Assembly: GCA_029212955.1 (NCBI GenBank) | Contig: JARGOW010000301.1 | Coordinates: forward strand, 1-5,372 | Reading direction: 5' to 3' | Length of the DNA stretch: 5,372 nt | DNA from: Planctomycetota bacterium | GTDB lineage: Bacteria; Planctomycetota; UBA1135; GCA-002686595 | Shown: positions 1 through 5,305 of the stretch, one piece after another | Layout: each line of letters opens with the position of its first letter | Position numbering within the stretch: position 1 is the stretch's first letter | Notes under the pieces: model-generated | Seen by the model: only the letters and a program-made list of their open reading frames with translations | What the model was told of the DNA's origin: nothing | Database searches by the model: none | Translations under genes and position numbers: made by a program

Positions 1-72
1 GTGCCCGCAGGCGGAAAGGAAGACCAGGGCCGCCGTAGCGAATCCGGTCAGGGCTTTGTGAAACGTACGCAT
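1..72 (-). CDS. Lipoprotein, N-terminal signal peptide only (cut by window edge)
   Basis: The first 24 codons of a gene run off the left edge. The peptide begins MRTFHK and continues with a hydrophobic core (ALTGFATAALVFL), then the lipobox LSAC with the lipidated Cys at residue 22, followed by Gly-His. The layout is that of a type II (Lsp-cleaved) signal peptide: basic n-region, h-region of about 13 residues, and L-S-A-C. The mature protein would be lipid-anchored at the cell envelope. ATG 72 is backed by a GGTGGAG sequence 5 nt upstream. The mature domain lies outside the window, so no function can be given. It is 313 nt downstream of fabI on the same strand, with hairpins between them, so it probably belongs to a separate transcription unit, but read-through from the operon is possible. 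Confidence 0.78.
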   Translation of the reverse strand, partial: MRTFHKALTGFATAALVFLSACGH

Positions 73-77
73 CGAAA

Positions 78-84
78 CTCCACC
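78..84 (-). promoter_or_regulatory. Ribosome binding site of the lipoprotein gene
   Basis: GGTGGAG lies 5 nt before ATG 72 on the minus strand. It supports this ATG as the true start of the partial lipoprotein gene, a start that is otherwise backed only by the 24-residue signal peptide. Confidence 0.6.
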
Positions 85-105
85 AATGGGGGAGGGCCCG
101 CAAAC

Positions 106-126
106 CACCAAACCCCTCGTTTGGTG
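106..126. repeat. 8-bp hairpin upstream of the lipoprotein gene
   Basis: CACCAAAC (106-113) pairs perfectly with GTTTGGTG (119-126) around the 5-nt loop CCCTC. It sits 34 nt before the lipoprotein start codon and 22 nt before its GGTGGAG ribosome site. It could be a leader hairpin, a dyad operator, or a weak terminator; no T-run follows on either strand. Confidence 0.55.
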
Positions 127-181
127 CCGTGCTCGCGGATCCGGGGCTCCGATCCTGCCACAGGCTGCCGGCGGAATTCGA

Positions 182-260
182 GCGGGGGTCTTCCGGCGGG
201 TGGGAATCGGGGGCGCTTTCCCGGAGGCGGGTTGGGGGGATAGGGCCTGGGGGGAAGCGT
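182..260 (-). terminator. Possible Rho-dependent termination zone (C-rich transcript tract)
   Basis: Read on the minus strand, this stretch is C-rich with repeated runs of C and long G-poor parts, lying about 125-200 nt after the fabI stop. C-rich, G-poor RNA is the known character of Rho utilisation sites, and no intrinsic terminator with a U-tract is present in the gap. This is only a composition argument. The plus strand of the same stretch has G-quadruplex potential, which is an alternative or additional explanation. Confidence 0.3.
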
Positions 261-282
261 GAATACGGAATCCGACACCCTG

Positions 283-339
283 CCGCCCACTCCGGCGCTC
301 TGGTTAGGCTCGATCCACAGGGCAAACCGGAGTGGGCGG
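283..339. repeat. Perfect 13-bp inverted repeat, 31-nt loop
   Basis: CCGCCCACTCCGG (283-295) is exactly complementary to CCGGAGTGGGCGG (327-339). The arms are 10/13 G+C. The structure starts about 46 nt past the fabI stop in the direction of transcription. No T-run follows on either strand, so it is not a canonical intrinsic terminator. It could stabilise the 3' end of the operon mRNA, act as a U-less terminator, or be a protein-binding site. The 31-nt loop has only weak internal pairing. Confidence 0.8.
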
Positions 340-342
340 AAG

Positions 343-355
343 GGAGTCAGACTCC
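343..355. repeat. Short hairpin GGAGT-CAG-ACTCC
   Basis: A 5-bp perfect stem with a 3-nt loop lies 30 nt beyond the fabI stop and just before the larger inverted repeat in transcription order. Its arms share the GGAGT/ACTCC word with that repeat, so alternative pairings between the two are possible. It is small and could be chance. Confidence 0.45.
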
Positions 356-385
356 AAATTCACTCCAGCGGCTAGGTTTCCAGGG

Positions 386-1192
386 CTATTCGGGCAGGGT
401 GGCTTTGCGGACCAGATCTTTCTGGAAGTAGCCGGAGCCCATGCCCGCGTCGACCACCAGGCCCTGGGCGTTGATGCCGGATGATCGCGGGGACAGCAGG
501 AAGAGGGCCGTGGATGCGACCTCGTCCGTTTGCACGCCGCGACCGCGCATGGTGGCCTGTTCCCCGTACAAGTAGGCGTCGGCGTAGCCGGGAATGCCTG
601 CGGAGGAGCGCGTCTTCAAGAGTCCCGCGCGCACGGAGTTCACGCGCACGGAACTCATCTCGCTCAGGGATTGGGCCAGGAAAACCACGCTGGAATCCAG
701 GGCCGCTTTGATGGGGGCCATGTAGCCGTAATTTTCCGCCGCCATGGTGGTGGTGGAGATGGAGATGGTGACCAGGGAGGCGTCTTCGGCGAGGCACGGA
801 CGCAGGGCGTTGGCCAGTTCCACAAAGGAAAAACAGGACACCTGCATGGCCGCGAGGAAATCCTTGCGCGGGGTTTCCACGAAGGGTTTGAAGCCATCCT
901 CGTAGTTGGCGAAGGCGATGGAATGCACCAGTCCGGCCAAGGGCGCGTGGGCTTTGAGCTCCTGGGCCAGGCACGCGATTTGGGCTTCGTCACTCACATC
1001 ACAGACGAAGACCGGGCTATCGCCGACAAGTTTCTGGATCGATTCGCGCCGTTCTTCCGTTCGCACACTGAAGATGGGTTGGGCACCCGCGTCCTTCAAA
1101 CCCTTGGCGATGTGGTAGGCCACGCTGCGTTTGTTGGAAAGGCCGGTGACCAGTACGTGCTTGCCGGCAAGTTGCAGAAAGTCGTTGGACAT
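386..1192 (-). CDS. fabI: FabI-type enoyl-[ACP] reductase, atypical active-site loop
   Basis: This 268-aa SDR-fold protein matches the FabI family, which reduces trans-2-enoyl-ACP with NAD(P)H as the last step of an elongation cycle. The FabI-style cofactor motif GLSNKRSVAYHIAK is at residues 17-30, DVSD at 65-68, and VHSIAFA at 89-95. Tyr155, Met158 and Lys162 form the family's Y-x6-K active site (YGYMAPIK). GLLKTRSSAGI (190-200) matches the substrate-binding region. An oddity: the residue aligned with E. coli Tyr146 (Phe149 in InhA, both recalled) is Ile145, inside an altered stretch SISTTTMAA. The start is ATG 1192, since the 15 codons upstream overlap fabZ and match nothing; a weak GGCGGA lies about 8 nt upstream. 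It is the last gene of the operon. It may be a specialised paralogue acting on an unusual enoyl chain rather than the housekeeping reductase. Confidence 0.92.
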   Translation of the reverse strand: MSNDFLQLAGKHVLVTGLSNKRSVAYHIAKGLKDAGAQPIFSVRTEERRESIQKLVGDSPVFVCDVSDEAQIACLAQELKAHAPLAGLVHSIAFANYEDGFKPFVETPRKDFLAAMQVSCFSFVELANALRPCLAEDASLVTISISTTTMAAENYGYMAPIKAALDSSVVFLAQSLSEMSSVRVNSVRAGLLKTRSSAGIPGYADAYLYGEQATMRGRGVQTDEVASTALFLLSPRSSGINAQGLVVDAGMGSGYFQKDLVRKATLPE

Positions 1193-1196
1193 GGGG

Positions 1197-1649
1197 TCAG
1201 TCCGCCAGGGCAAGAACGCAGGAAAGGCGAGCCACAAGACCCTCGGGTCCAGTCACCTTGGCGCGCAAGTAGCGCGCGTTGGAAAGGGAATCGTACAGCT
1301 CGACCCGGGTGTTGAGTTGCATGCCGGGCAGGACCATACGGCGGAAGCGTGCGTCCTCGACCTTGGTCAGCACGGGCATGCCGCCGGTGAGGCCTTCGCG
1401 GTTTTCCTGGGTGTAGATCAAGAGTGCACCACTTTGAAAAGTGTGCTCCTGAATCAAAACACCGGGCAGAATCGGATTGCCCGGATAGTGGCCACGAAAC
1501 ACATCCATGCTTGCATCCACGGTCCACTGGGTTTCGAGCCAGGCGTTGCCAGCGTCGTCGGTGCCGCTGCCCGTGACCTGATCCACGAACAGGAAAGGAT
1601 CCCGGTGGGGTAGCAATTTTTCGATGGCCGTTCGATCGAGGGTCAGCAT
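1197..1649 (-). CDS. fabZ: FabZ-type 3-hydroxyacyl-[ACP] dehydratase (hotdog fold)
   Basis: This 150-aa single-hotdog protein should dehydrate 3-hydroxyacyl-ACP to trans-2-enoyl-ACP. The N-terminal signature LLPHRDPFLFVDQV is at residues 12-25. Catalytic His54 lies in GHYPGNPILPGV (53-64), with the catalytic acid Glu68 after it. DARFRRMVLPGMQL (99-112) is the usual FabZ substrate-side strand. The residues after the Glu (HTFQSG) depart from the common AMAQ pattern, so chain-length or polyene specificity may differ from the housekeeping enzyme. It resembles FabZ more than FabA, so no isomerase activity is implied. The same frame is open upstream of 1649, but that part overlaps fabG and has no family similarity. 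ATG 1649 is supported by position and by GGAGG 9 nt upstream. The stop lies 4 nt before fabI. Assignment is firm at family level. Confidence 0.93.
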   Translation of the reverse strand: MLTLDRTAIEKLLPHRDPFLFVDQVTGSGTDDAGNAWLETQWTVDASMDVFRGHYPGNPILPGVLIQEHTFQSGALLIYTQENREGLTGGMPVLTKVEDARFRRMVLPGMQLNTRVELYDSLSNARYLRAKVTGPEGLVARLSCVLALAD

Positions 1650-1651
1650 GT

Positions 1652-2383
1652 TTAAAGGCCTCCGGTGACTTCCAAAACGGAACCCGTGATGTAGGACGCT
1701 TCTTTGGATGTGAGGAATAGTACCGCGTTGGCCACTTCTTCGGGTTTGCCGAAACGACGCATAGGGACGGTGCCCTTGTACTGTTTCTTGAGGTCGGGCT
1801 CCAGGTCGGCCAGGAGGTCGGTTTCGATAAACCCCGGACTGACGCAATTGACCGTGATGCTTTTGCGTGCCACCTCTTTCGCAAGGGAGCGCATGAGTCC
1901 CACTTGACCAGCCTTAGACGCCGCGTAATTGGCCTGGCCGCTGAAGCCCATACGGCCCGAGGGCGAGGTCACGAACAGAATGCGTCCGTAGCGCGCACGC
2001 ATCATGTTGAGCACGGCGAACTTGCTCATGAAGAACCCGCCGGACAGGTTTGTGTCCAAGACCTTTTGCCAGGCGGCGGGGTCCATGGTGGCCAACAGAT
2101 TGTCCAGGCGCAGGCCCGCATTGTTCACCAGGGCGGCCACGGGCACGTCCTCCAGATCGTGCCAGAAGGCTTGGCATGCATCGTGGTCGGACACGTCAAA
2201 CTTGCTCAGGAGCAGCCGTTCCCGAGCATCCCCGGCCATTTCGCGCAGCTCTGCTGCGGCGGTTTCATTGCCGGCATAAGTGCAGTGTACGCGCGCGCCT
2301 TCCTTCAGGTAGGCGAGCACCATGGCGCGGCCCAGGCCGCGGGTACCACCGGTGATGACAACGTGTTGATCTTCGAAGCGCAT
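1652..2383 (-). CDS. fabG: FabG-type 3-oxoacyl-[ACP] reductase (SDR family)
   Basis: This 243-aa classical short-chain dehydrogenase should reduce 3-oxoacyl-ACP to 3-hydroxyacyl-ACP with NADPH. The cofactor motif TGGTRGLG is at residues 11-18, NNAG at 87-90, and the active-site tetrad is Asn112, Ser140, Tyr153 and Lys157 (YAASK). The stretch GFSGQANYAASKAG and the tail ending TGSVLEVTGGL are strongly FabG-like, and length matches the family. Start at ATG 2383 places the Rossmann motif correctly; the bases just before it are pyrimidine-rich with no Shine-Dalgarno site, so translation may depend on coupling to the upstream flavoprotein gene, whose stop is 15 nt away. It is followed after 2 nt by the dehydratase, whose ribosome site lies inside its last codons. 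Because it sits with flavoproteins rather than with fabD/acpP/fabF, it may be a pathway-specific paralogue instead of the housekeeping enzyme. Other SDR substrates are possible, but the FabZ/FabI neighbours favour acyl-ACP. Confidence 0.92.
   Translation of the reverse strand: MRFEDQHVVITGGTRGLGRAMVLAYLKEGARVHCTYAGNETAAAELREMAGDARERLLLSKFDVSDHDACQAFWHDLEDVPVAALVNNAGLRLDNLLATMDPAAWQKVLDTNLSGGFFMSKFAVLNMMRARYGRILFVTSPSGRMGFSGQANYAASKAGQVGLMRSLAKEVARKSITVNCVSPGFIETDLLADLEPDLKKQYKGTVPMRRFGKPEEVANAVLFLTSKEASYITGSVLEVTGGL
1659..1663 (-). promoter_or_regulatory. Ribosome binding site of fabZ inside the end of fabG
   Basis: A full GGAGG lies 9 nt before ATG 1649, within the fabG codons for Gly-Gly just ahead of its stop. 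It fixes the fabZ start and, with a 2-nt gap between the genes, suggests translational coupling. It is the only perfect Shine-Dalgarno core found in the operon. Confidence 0.65.
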
Positions 2384-2398
2384 GGGAGGGTCGGGGTG

Positions 2399-3883
2399 CT
2401 AGGGCAGCAGGGAGGCGAGGCGCGTGTCCACTTTGTGGGCGCAGATAGCACCATAGTTGGCGGCGCCGAGCCAGCCGGACATGATGATTCCCACGGAACC
2501 GGTGTGGTACAAGCCCTCCACCTGCTCGGGCAGGGCCATGGAGTACTGCAGGCCCTCGAATTTGGTTCCAAAGGACGTGCCGCTGGGGTGGTCGGTGTAG
2601 AACTGGAAGGAGAGGGGTGTACCCGACTCCACATGGTCCAGTTGCCCCCGAATGTTTGGCAGGTAGCTCGACAAGGCCTCGATGGTGTCCTGCTCCAGAC
2701 GCTCCTTGTTGGCCGCATACTGCGATTTGTCTAGAGCTGCCCAATCCTCAAAGCGGGCGTTGGTCGAGGCCACAATGGTGTGGCGGTCGCTGCCCGGCCG
2801 GCCCTTGGGATAGTAAAAGCTGTAGGTGCGGCTTTCCCCGTGCAGATCGCACAGGGCATGGGAGTCGAAGGTGGGGCGGGTGGATGTGAAGAACAGGTCG
2901 CTCATCCAGGGCAGGGTTTCGCCCTCGCGCAGGCCTAGATAGACCTGGCAGGATGAGGTGTTGAGGCGCACGCCCTGGGCCTCCGCTGCAAAGTCCTGGT
3001 CGAAGTGTTCCCACCCGACCAGGTCGCCCATGGTGGAGATCAGATTGGCGTTGGAGATAACGATACCGGCTTTGATGGTCCGTTCGCCCACGCGCACGCC
3101 CTTGACCTGCCGACCCTCCACCAGGATTTGATCGACTTGTGCCCTGCCGAATAAATCGACTCCGCCCGCGGTCAAGCAAGCTCGCATGTCCTTGATCAAC
3201 CCATCGGTGCCACCCACGAAGGTGTACACGCCCTTGGACATGAAATTGGAGAACACGATGCCGTAGCTAATGGCGGGATCGTCCAGGGACGAACCGTTGG
3301 CGTAGCTGATGGGTTCCATCAAGAGGCGGTGCACGTCATTGCGCCCGGGGAAGTACTCCTCGAACAACTGACGCGTGGTGCGACCGTCGTCGTCATAGTA
3401 GTTCATGGCGCGTAGGGTTTCGTAGAAGCCTTCGACCTTGACAGGATCGCAGCCCAACACGTTAACCAGCTTGTCCGTGAAGTCCTCGCGCGTGAATGTG
3501 GTGTCGAATTGGAACTGGGGGTTGTCGAAGCGCACCCCGTCCAGTTGCACGATTTTGCCTGCGATCTCCGGGCTCCAATACTTGCGGCAGGTCTTCTTCA
3601 TGCCCGCGGGGAATCCGTGCAGGGAAATGTCAAAGATGTGCCCGCCCGGACGTTTGAACCAGGTAGCCAGGCCTCCGAAGTTGTAGTGCTGCTCGAGCAC
3701 ACAGACCGAATGACCCGCCCGGCCCAAAATATTGGCGGCGGTCAGGCCCCCCAGGCCCGAGCCGATCACGATCACATCGTATTGGTCCTTGGCCTTGCGC
3801 AGGGGGTCGGTGGTTTTGGGCTTCTTGCCCGCCCGGTGGCCGGTGAAGTACGTCTTGTCGCGCGGGGATTCCGTGGGGGACAT
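2399..3883 (-). CDS. CrtI/CrtISO-like FAD-dependent oxidoreductase (second of a pair)
   Basis: This gene encodes a 494-aa flavoprotein of the same superfamily as its upstream neighbour, but clearly diverged from it. It has the FAD dinucleotide-binding motif GSGLGG at residues 41-46, Glu64 at the end of the second strand (VCVLEQH), and GGLATWF at about 70-76. FDISLHGF (about 84-91) aligns with FDVGLHAL of the partner. The C-terminal part carries TPLSFQFY (422-429) and the FAD-closing segment HTGSVGIIMSGWLG (about 460-473). Residues 1-34 form an extra, lysine- and arginine-rich N-terminal segment before the Rossmann fold. It is not hydrophobic, so it is not a signal peptide. There is no other ATG before residue 95, so ATG 3883 is the best start, although no Shine-Dalgarno site precedes it. 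The gap to fabG is 15 nt. It probably acts on the same or a successive intermediate as the partner, possibly as a heteromer; that is an inference from adjacency. Substrate is unknown. Confidence 0.9.
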   Translation of the reverse strand: MSPTESPRDKTYFTGHRAGKKPKTTDPLRKAKDQYDVIVIGSGLGGLTAANILGRAGHSVCVLEQHYNFGGLATWFKRPGGHIFDISLHGFPAGMKKTCRKYWSPEIAGKIVQLDGVRFDNPQFQFDTTFTREDFTDKLVNVLGCDPVKVEGFYETLRAMNYYDDDGRTTRQLFEEYFPGRNDVHRLLMEPISYANGSSLDDPAISYGIVFSNFMSKGVYTFVGGTDGLIKDMRACLTAGGVDLFGRAQVDQILVEGRQVKGVRVGERTIKAGIVISNANLISTMGDLVGWEHFDQDFAAEAQGVRLNTSSCQVYLGLREGETLPWMSDLFFTSTRPTFDSHALCDLHGESRTYSFYYPKGRPGSDRHTIVASTNARFEDWAALDKSQYAANKERLEQDTIEALSSYLPNIRGQLDHVESGTPLSFQFYTDHPSGTSFGTKFEGLQYSMALPEQVEGLYHTGSVGIIMSGWLGAANYGAICAHKVDTRLASLLP

Positions 3884-3889
3884 GGCGGA

Positions 3890-5305
3890 TTAGGAGGGAG
3901 AGGTTTGCAGGGCGTGCACGTTGGCCATGGCGATGCCACTGAGCATGGCGCCGACGATGCCGAGGAATCCCTGGTCGGTGCCCATTAGGAATAGGTTTTC
4001 CAGGTCGGTTGTGCCGTCGGGGCTTTTCGTCGGGCTCCCGTATACGACGCCGCGGGAATGGCCGGTGAACTTGCGCACGGTACGCGGGGTGAAGGTATCC
4101 ACGAACACGGTGTGGTCCCGGATGTCTGGGGCGAAGGGTAGGATCGCGGCGTGACCTTGCTGCCAGGCGGCATGCTTGGCCGCGGCGTACTCTTCGTCAC
4201 CCATTTGGAACCACATCTTGGGGTGTGCGCGCAGGGTCAGGCGCAGGGCCGGTTCGTGCTGGGGCACCTGGTTGTCGTAGTGGTCCGGGCAGCAGATCAC
4301 GCCGCTTTGGCAGTCGAAGGCGTCGGTGGGCGCTTCGTAGACCAGGCGTTCGGAGCTGTTGAAGAAGGTGATTGTTTTGTCGTGTCCCAGGTCCTGGAGG
4401 GGCGTGTCCAGCAGGCTGATGCATTCCACGAAGGTCATCTCACCGGCAAATTTGTCTTCGCTGTACTGTTTATTCAGTGCCTCGCCGCATAGGTCCATGG
4501 TCTCCACCAAACCGGCCGAGGACAGGATGCGCGCGGCTCGGATCTCGTGGCCGCTGTCCAGGCGCACGCCGATGGCCTTGCCGTTTTCGTGCAGCACCTG
4601 GGAGACGCCCTGGCGCATGTGCAATTGGCCGCCGAGTTCACGGAAGCGATCGCGTAGCAGGCTCAGGATGGTGCGCACGCCGCCTTTCGGCCGGGCGAAG
4701 CCCTCCTCGTACAGGCTCTTCCAAAGCACCACGAAGCTGCCCCATTCGATGTCGCTCGGCGTGGGGGAACCGTAGTACAGGATCGGCAGGAGCAGTAGGT
4801 CCACCAGCTGTTCGTCGGTCAGGTACTCGGCCAGGCGTGTGCGCGCGAACACGGGCGGGCCATCGCTCGGCAGATCCGGGTACTCGGCTAGGTAGGCGCT
4901 TAAGCGATCGAAGCCATCGATCTGGGAGGGGAATTTCTCCGCCACCTCGCTGCGCAACAGCTGGAAGTCGTTGGAAAAGCGCAGTTTGACCCCAGGGAAG
5001 GCACTTTCCGAAATCCACTGCTGGCCCAACTCCAGGGCATCGTAGGGGATGCGCAGTTGGCGCAGAATGCGCGTGAGCGGCTTGCCCCGCGTGCCCTTGT
5101 CCACGTAGTTGGTCAGCGCGTGCAACCCCACATCGAAGGGGCGGCCGGCCTTCTTATAAAAGGAATTCAGCCCGCCCCAGAGGGCGTGCCGATCGAGAAC
5201 GACCACATTCTGGTCGTATTGGGCCAAGCGAATGCCCGCGGCCAGGCCGCTCATGCCCGCTCCGATGATGAGGGTGTCGCAGGTGGAAGGTAGCGTCTGG
5301 CCCAT
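3890..5305 (-). CDS. CrtI/CrtISO-like FAD-dependent oxidoreductase (first of a pair)
   Basis: This gene encodes a soluble flavoprotein of about 471 aa in the phytoene desaturase / carotenoid isomerase / retinol saturase superfamily. An N-terminal Rossmann FAD site is seen at residues 15-20 (GAGMSG), with Asp38 where the ribose-binding acidic residue, usually Glu, sits. It is followed by GGLNSF (about 44-49) and FDVGLHAL (about 57-64). Near the C-terminus are TPRTVRKFTGH (about 406-416) and the second FAD segment LFLMGTDQGFLG (about 438-449), both typical of the CrtISO/RetSat branch. Length is normal for the family. The likely reaction is desaturation, saturation or isomerisation of a polyene or acyl chain; the substrate is unknown. 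I chose ATG at 5305. A TTG two codons upstream (5311) is possible, and the frame stays open to the right edge, so a longer N-terminus cannot be excluded. No Shine-Dalgarno site is visible. It is the first operon gene seen, 6 nt before the next. The family is certain; the function is not. Confidence 0.9.
   Translation of the reverse strand: MGQTLPSTCDTLIIGAGMSGLAAGIRLAQYDQNVVVLDRHALWGGLNSFYKKAGRPFDVGLHALTNYVDKGTRGKPLTRILRQLRIPYDALELGQQWISESAFPGVKLRFSNDFQLLRSEVAEKFPSQIDGFDRLSAYLAEYPDLPSDGPPVFARTRLAEYLTDEQLVDLLLLPILYYGSPTPSDIEWGSFVVLWKSLYEEGFARPKGGVRTILSLLRDRFRELGGQLHMRQGVSQVLHENGKAIGVRLDSGHEIRAARILSSAGLVETMDLCGEALNKQYSEDKFAGEMTFVECISLLDTPLQDLGHDKTITFFNSSERLVYEAPTDAFDCQSGVICCPDHYDNQVPQHEPALRLTLRAHPKMWFQMGDEEYAAAKHAAWQQGHAAILPFAPDIRDHTVFVDTFTPRTVRKFTGHSRGVVYGSPTKSPDGTTDLENLFLMGTDQGFLGIVGAMLSGIAMANVHALQTSPS

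Larger units (their letters stand above)
73..385. other. Intergenic region between fabI and the lipoprotein gene
   Basis: These 313 nt hold no convincing coding region. The open frames on both strands are rich in Gly, Pro and Arg and show no family signature. What it does hold is structure: a perfect 13-bp inverted repeat, a GGAGT/ACTCC mini-hairpin, a G-rich plus-strand tract, an 8-bp hairpin, and several scattered GGAGT/ACTCC words (289-293, 329-333, 343-347, 351-355, 362-366). I could not find a credible sigma-70 promoter pair on the minus strand for the lipoprotein gene. The region most likely combines the operon's end with the next gene's leader. Confidence 0.7.

Noticed and set aside
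85..120. Sigma-54 promoter (GGTTTGGTGGTTTGC on the minus strand)
   Set aside because: The spacing between GG and GC elements is not the required 10 nt, and no sigma-70 pair is convincing either.
1..243. Plus-strand open frame of 80 codons at the left edge, and a similar minus-strand one at 48-290
   Set aside because: Both are Gly/Pro/Arg-rich with no signature, and the first runs antisense through the lipoprotein signal peptide.
283..355. Canonical Rho-independent terminator
   Set aside because: The hairpins are real, but no run of T follows on either strand.
530..1315. Long plus-strand open frame (261 codons) opposite fabI and the end of fabZ
   Set aside because: It is antisense to two well-supported genes, rich in Gly/His/Val with no motif, as expected of a mirror frame in GC-rich coding DNA.
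1650..1847. 66-codon N-terminal extension of fabZ
   Set aside because: The frame is open but overlaps fabG codons, shows no hotdog-family similarity, and the ATG at 1649 has its own GGAGG site.
1904..2734. Plus-strand open frame (276 codons) opposite fabG and the second flavoprotein
   Set aside because: It crosses the boundary of two real minus-strand genes and shows no recognisable domain; codon bias of the opposite strand explains it.
2399..5305. Annotating the flavoproteins as carotenoid phytoene desaturases
   Set aside because: No phytoene synthase or other carotenoid gene is present, the C-terminal motifs look closer to CrtISO/RetSat, and the partners are fatty-acid enzymes.
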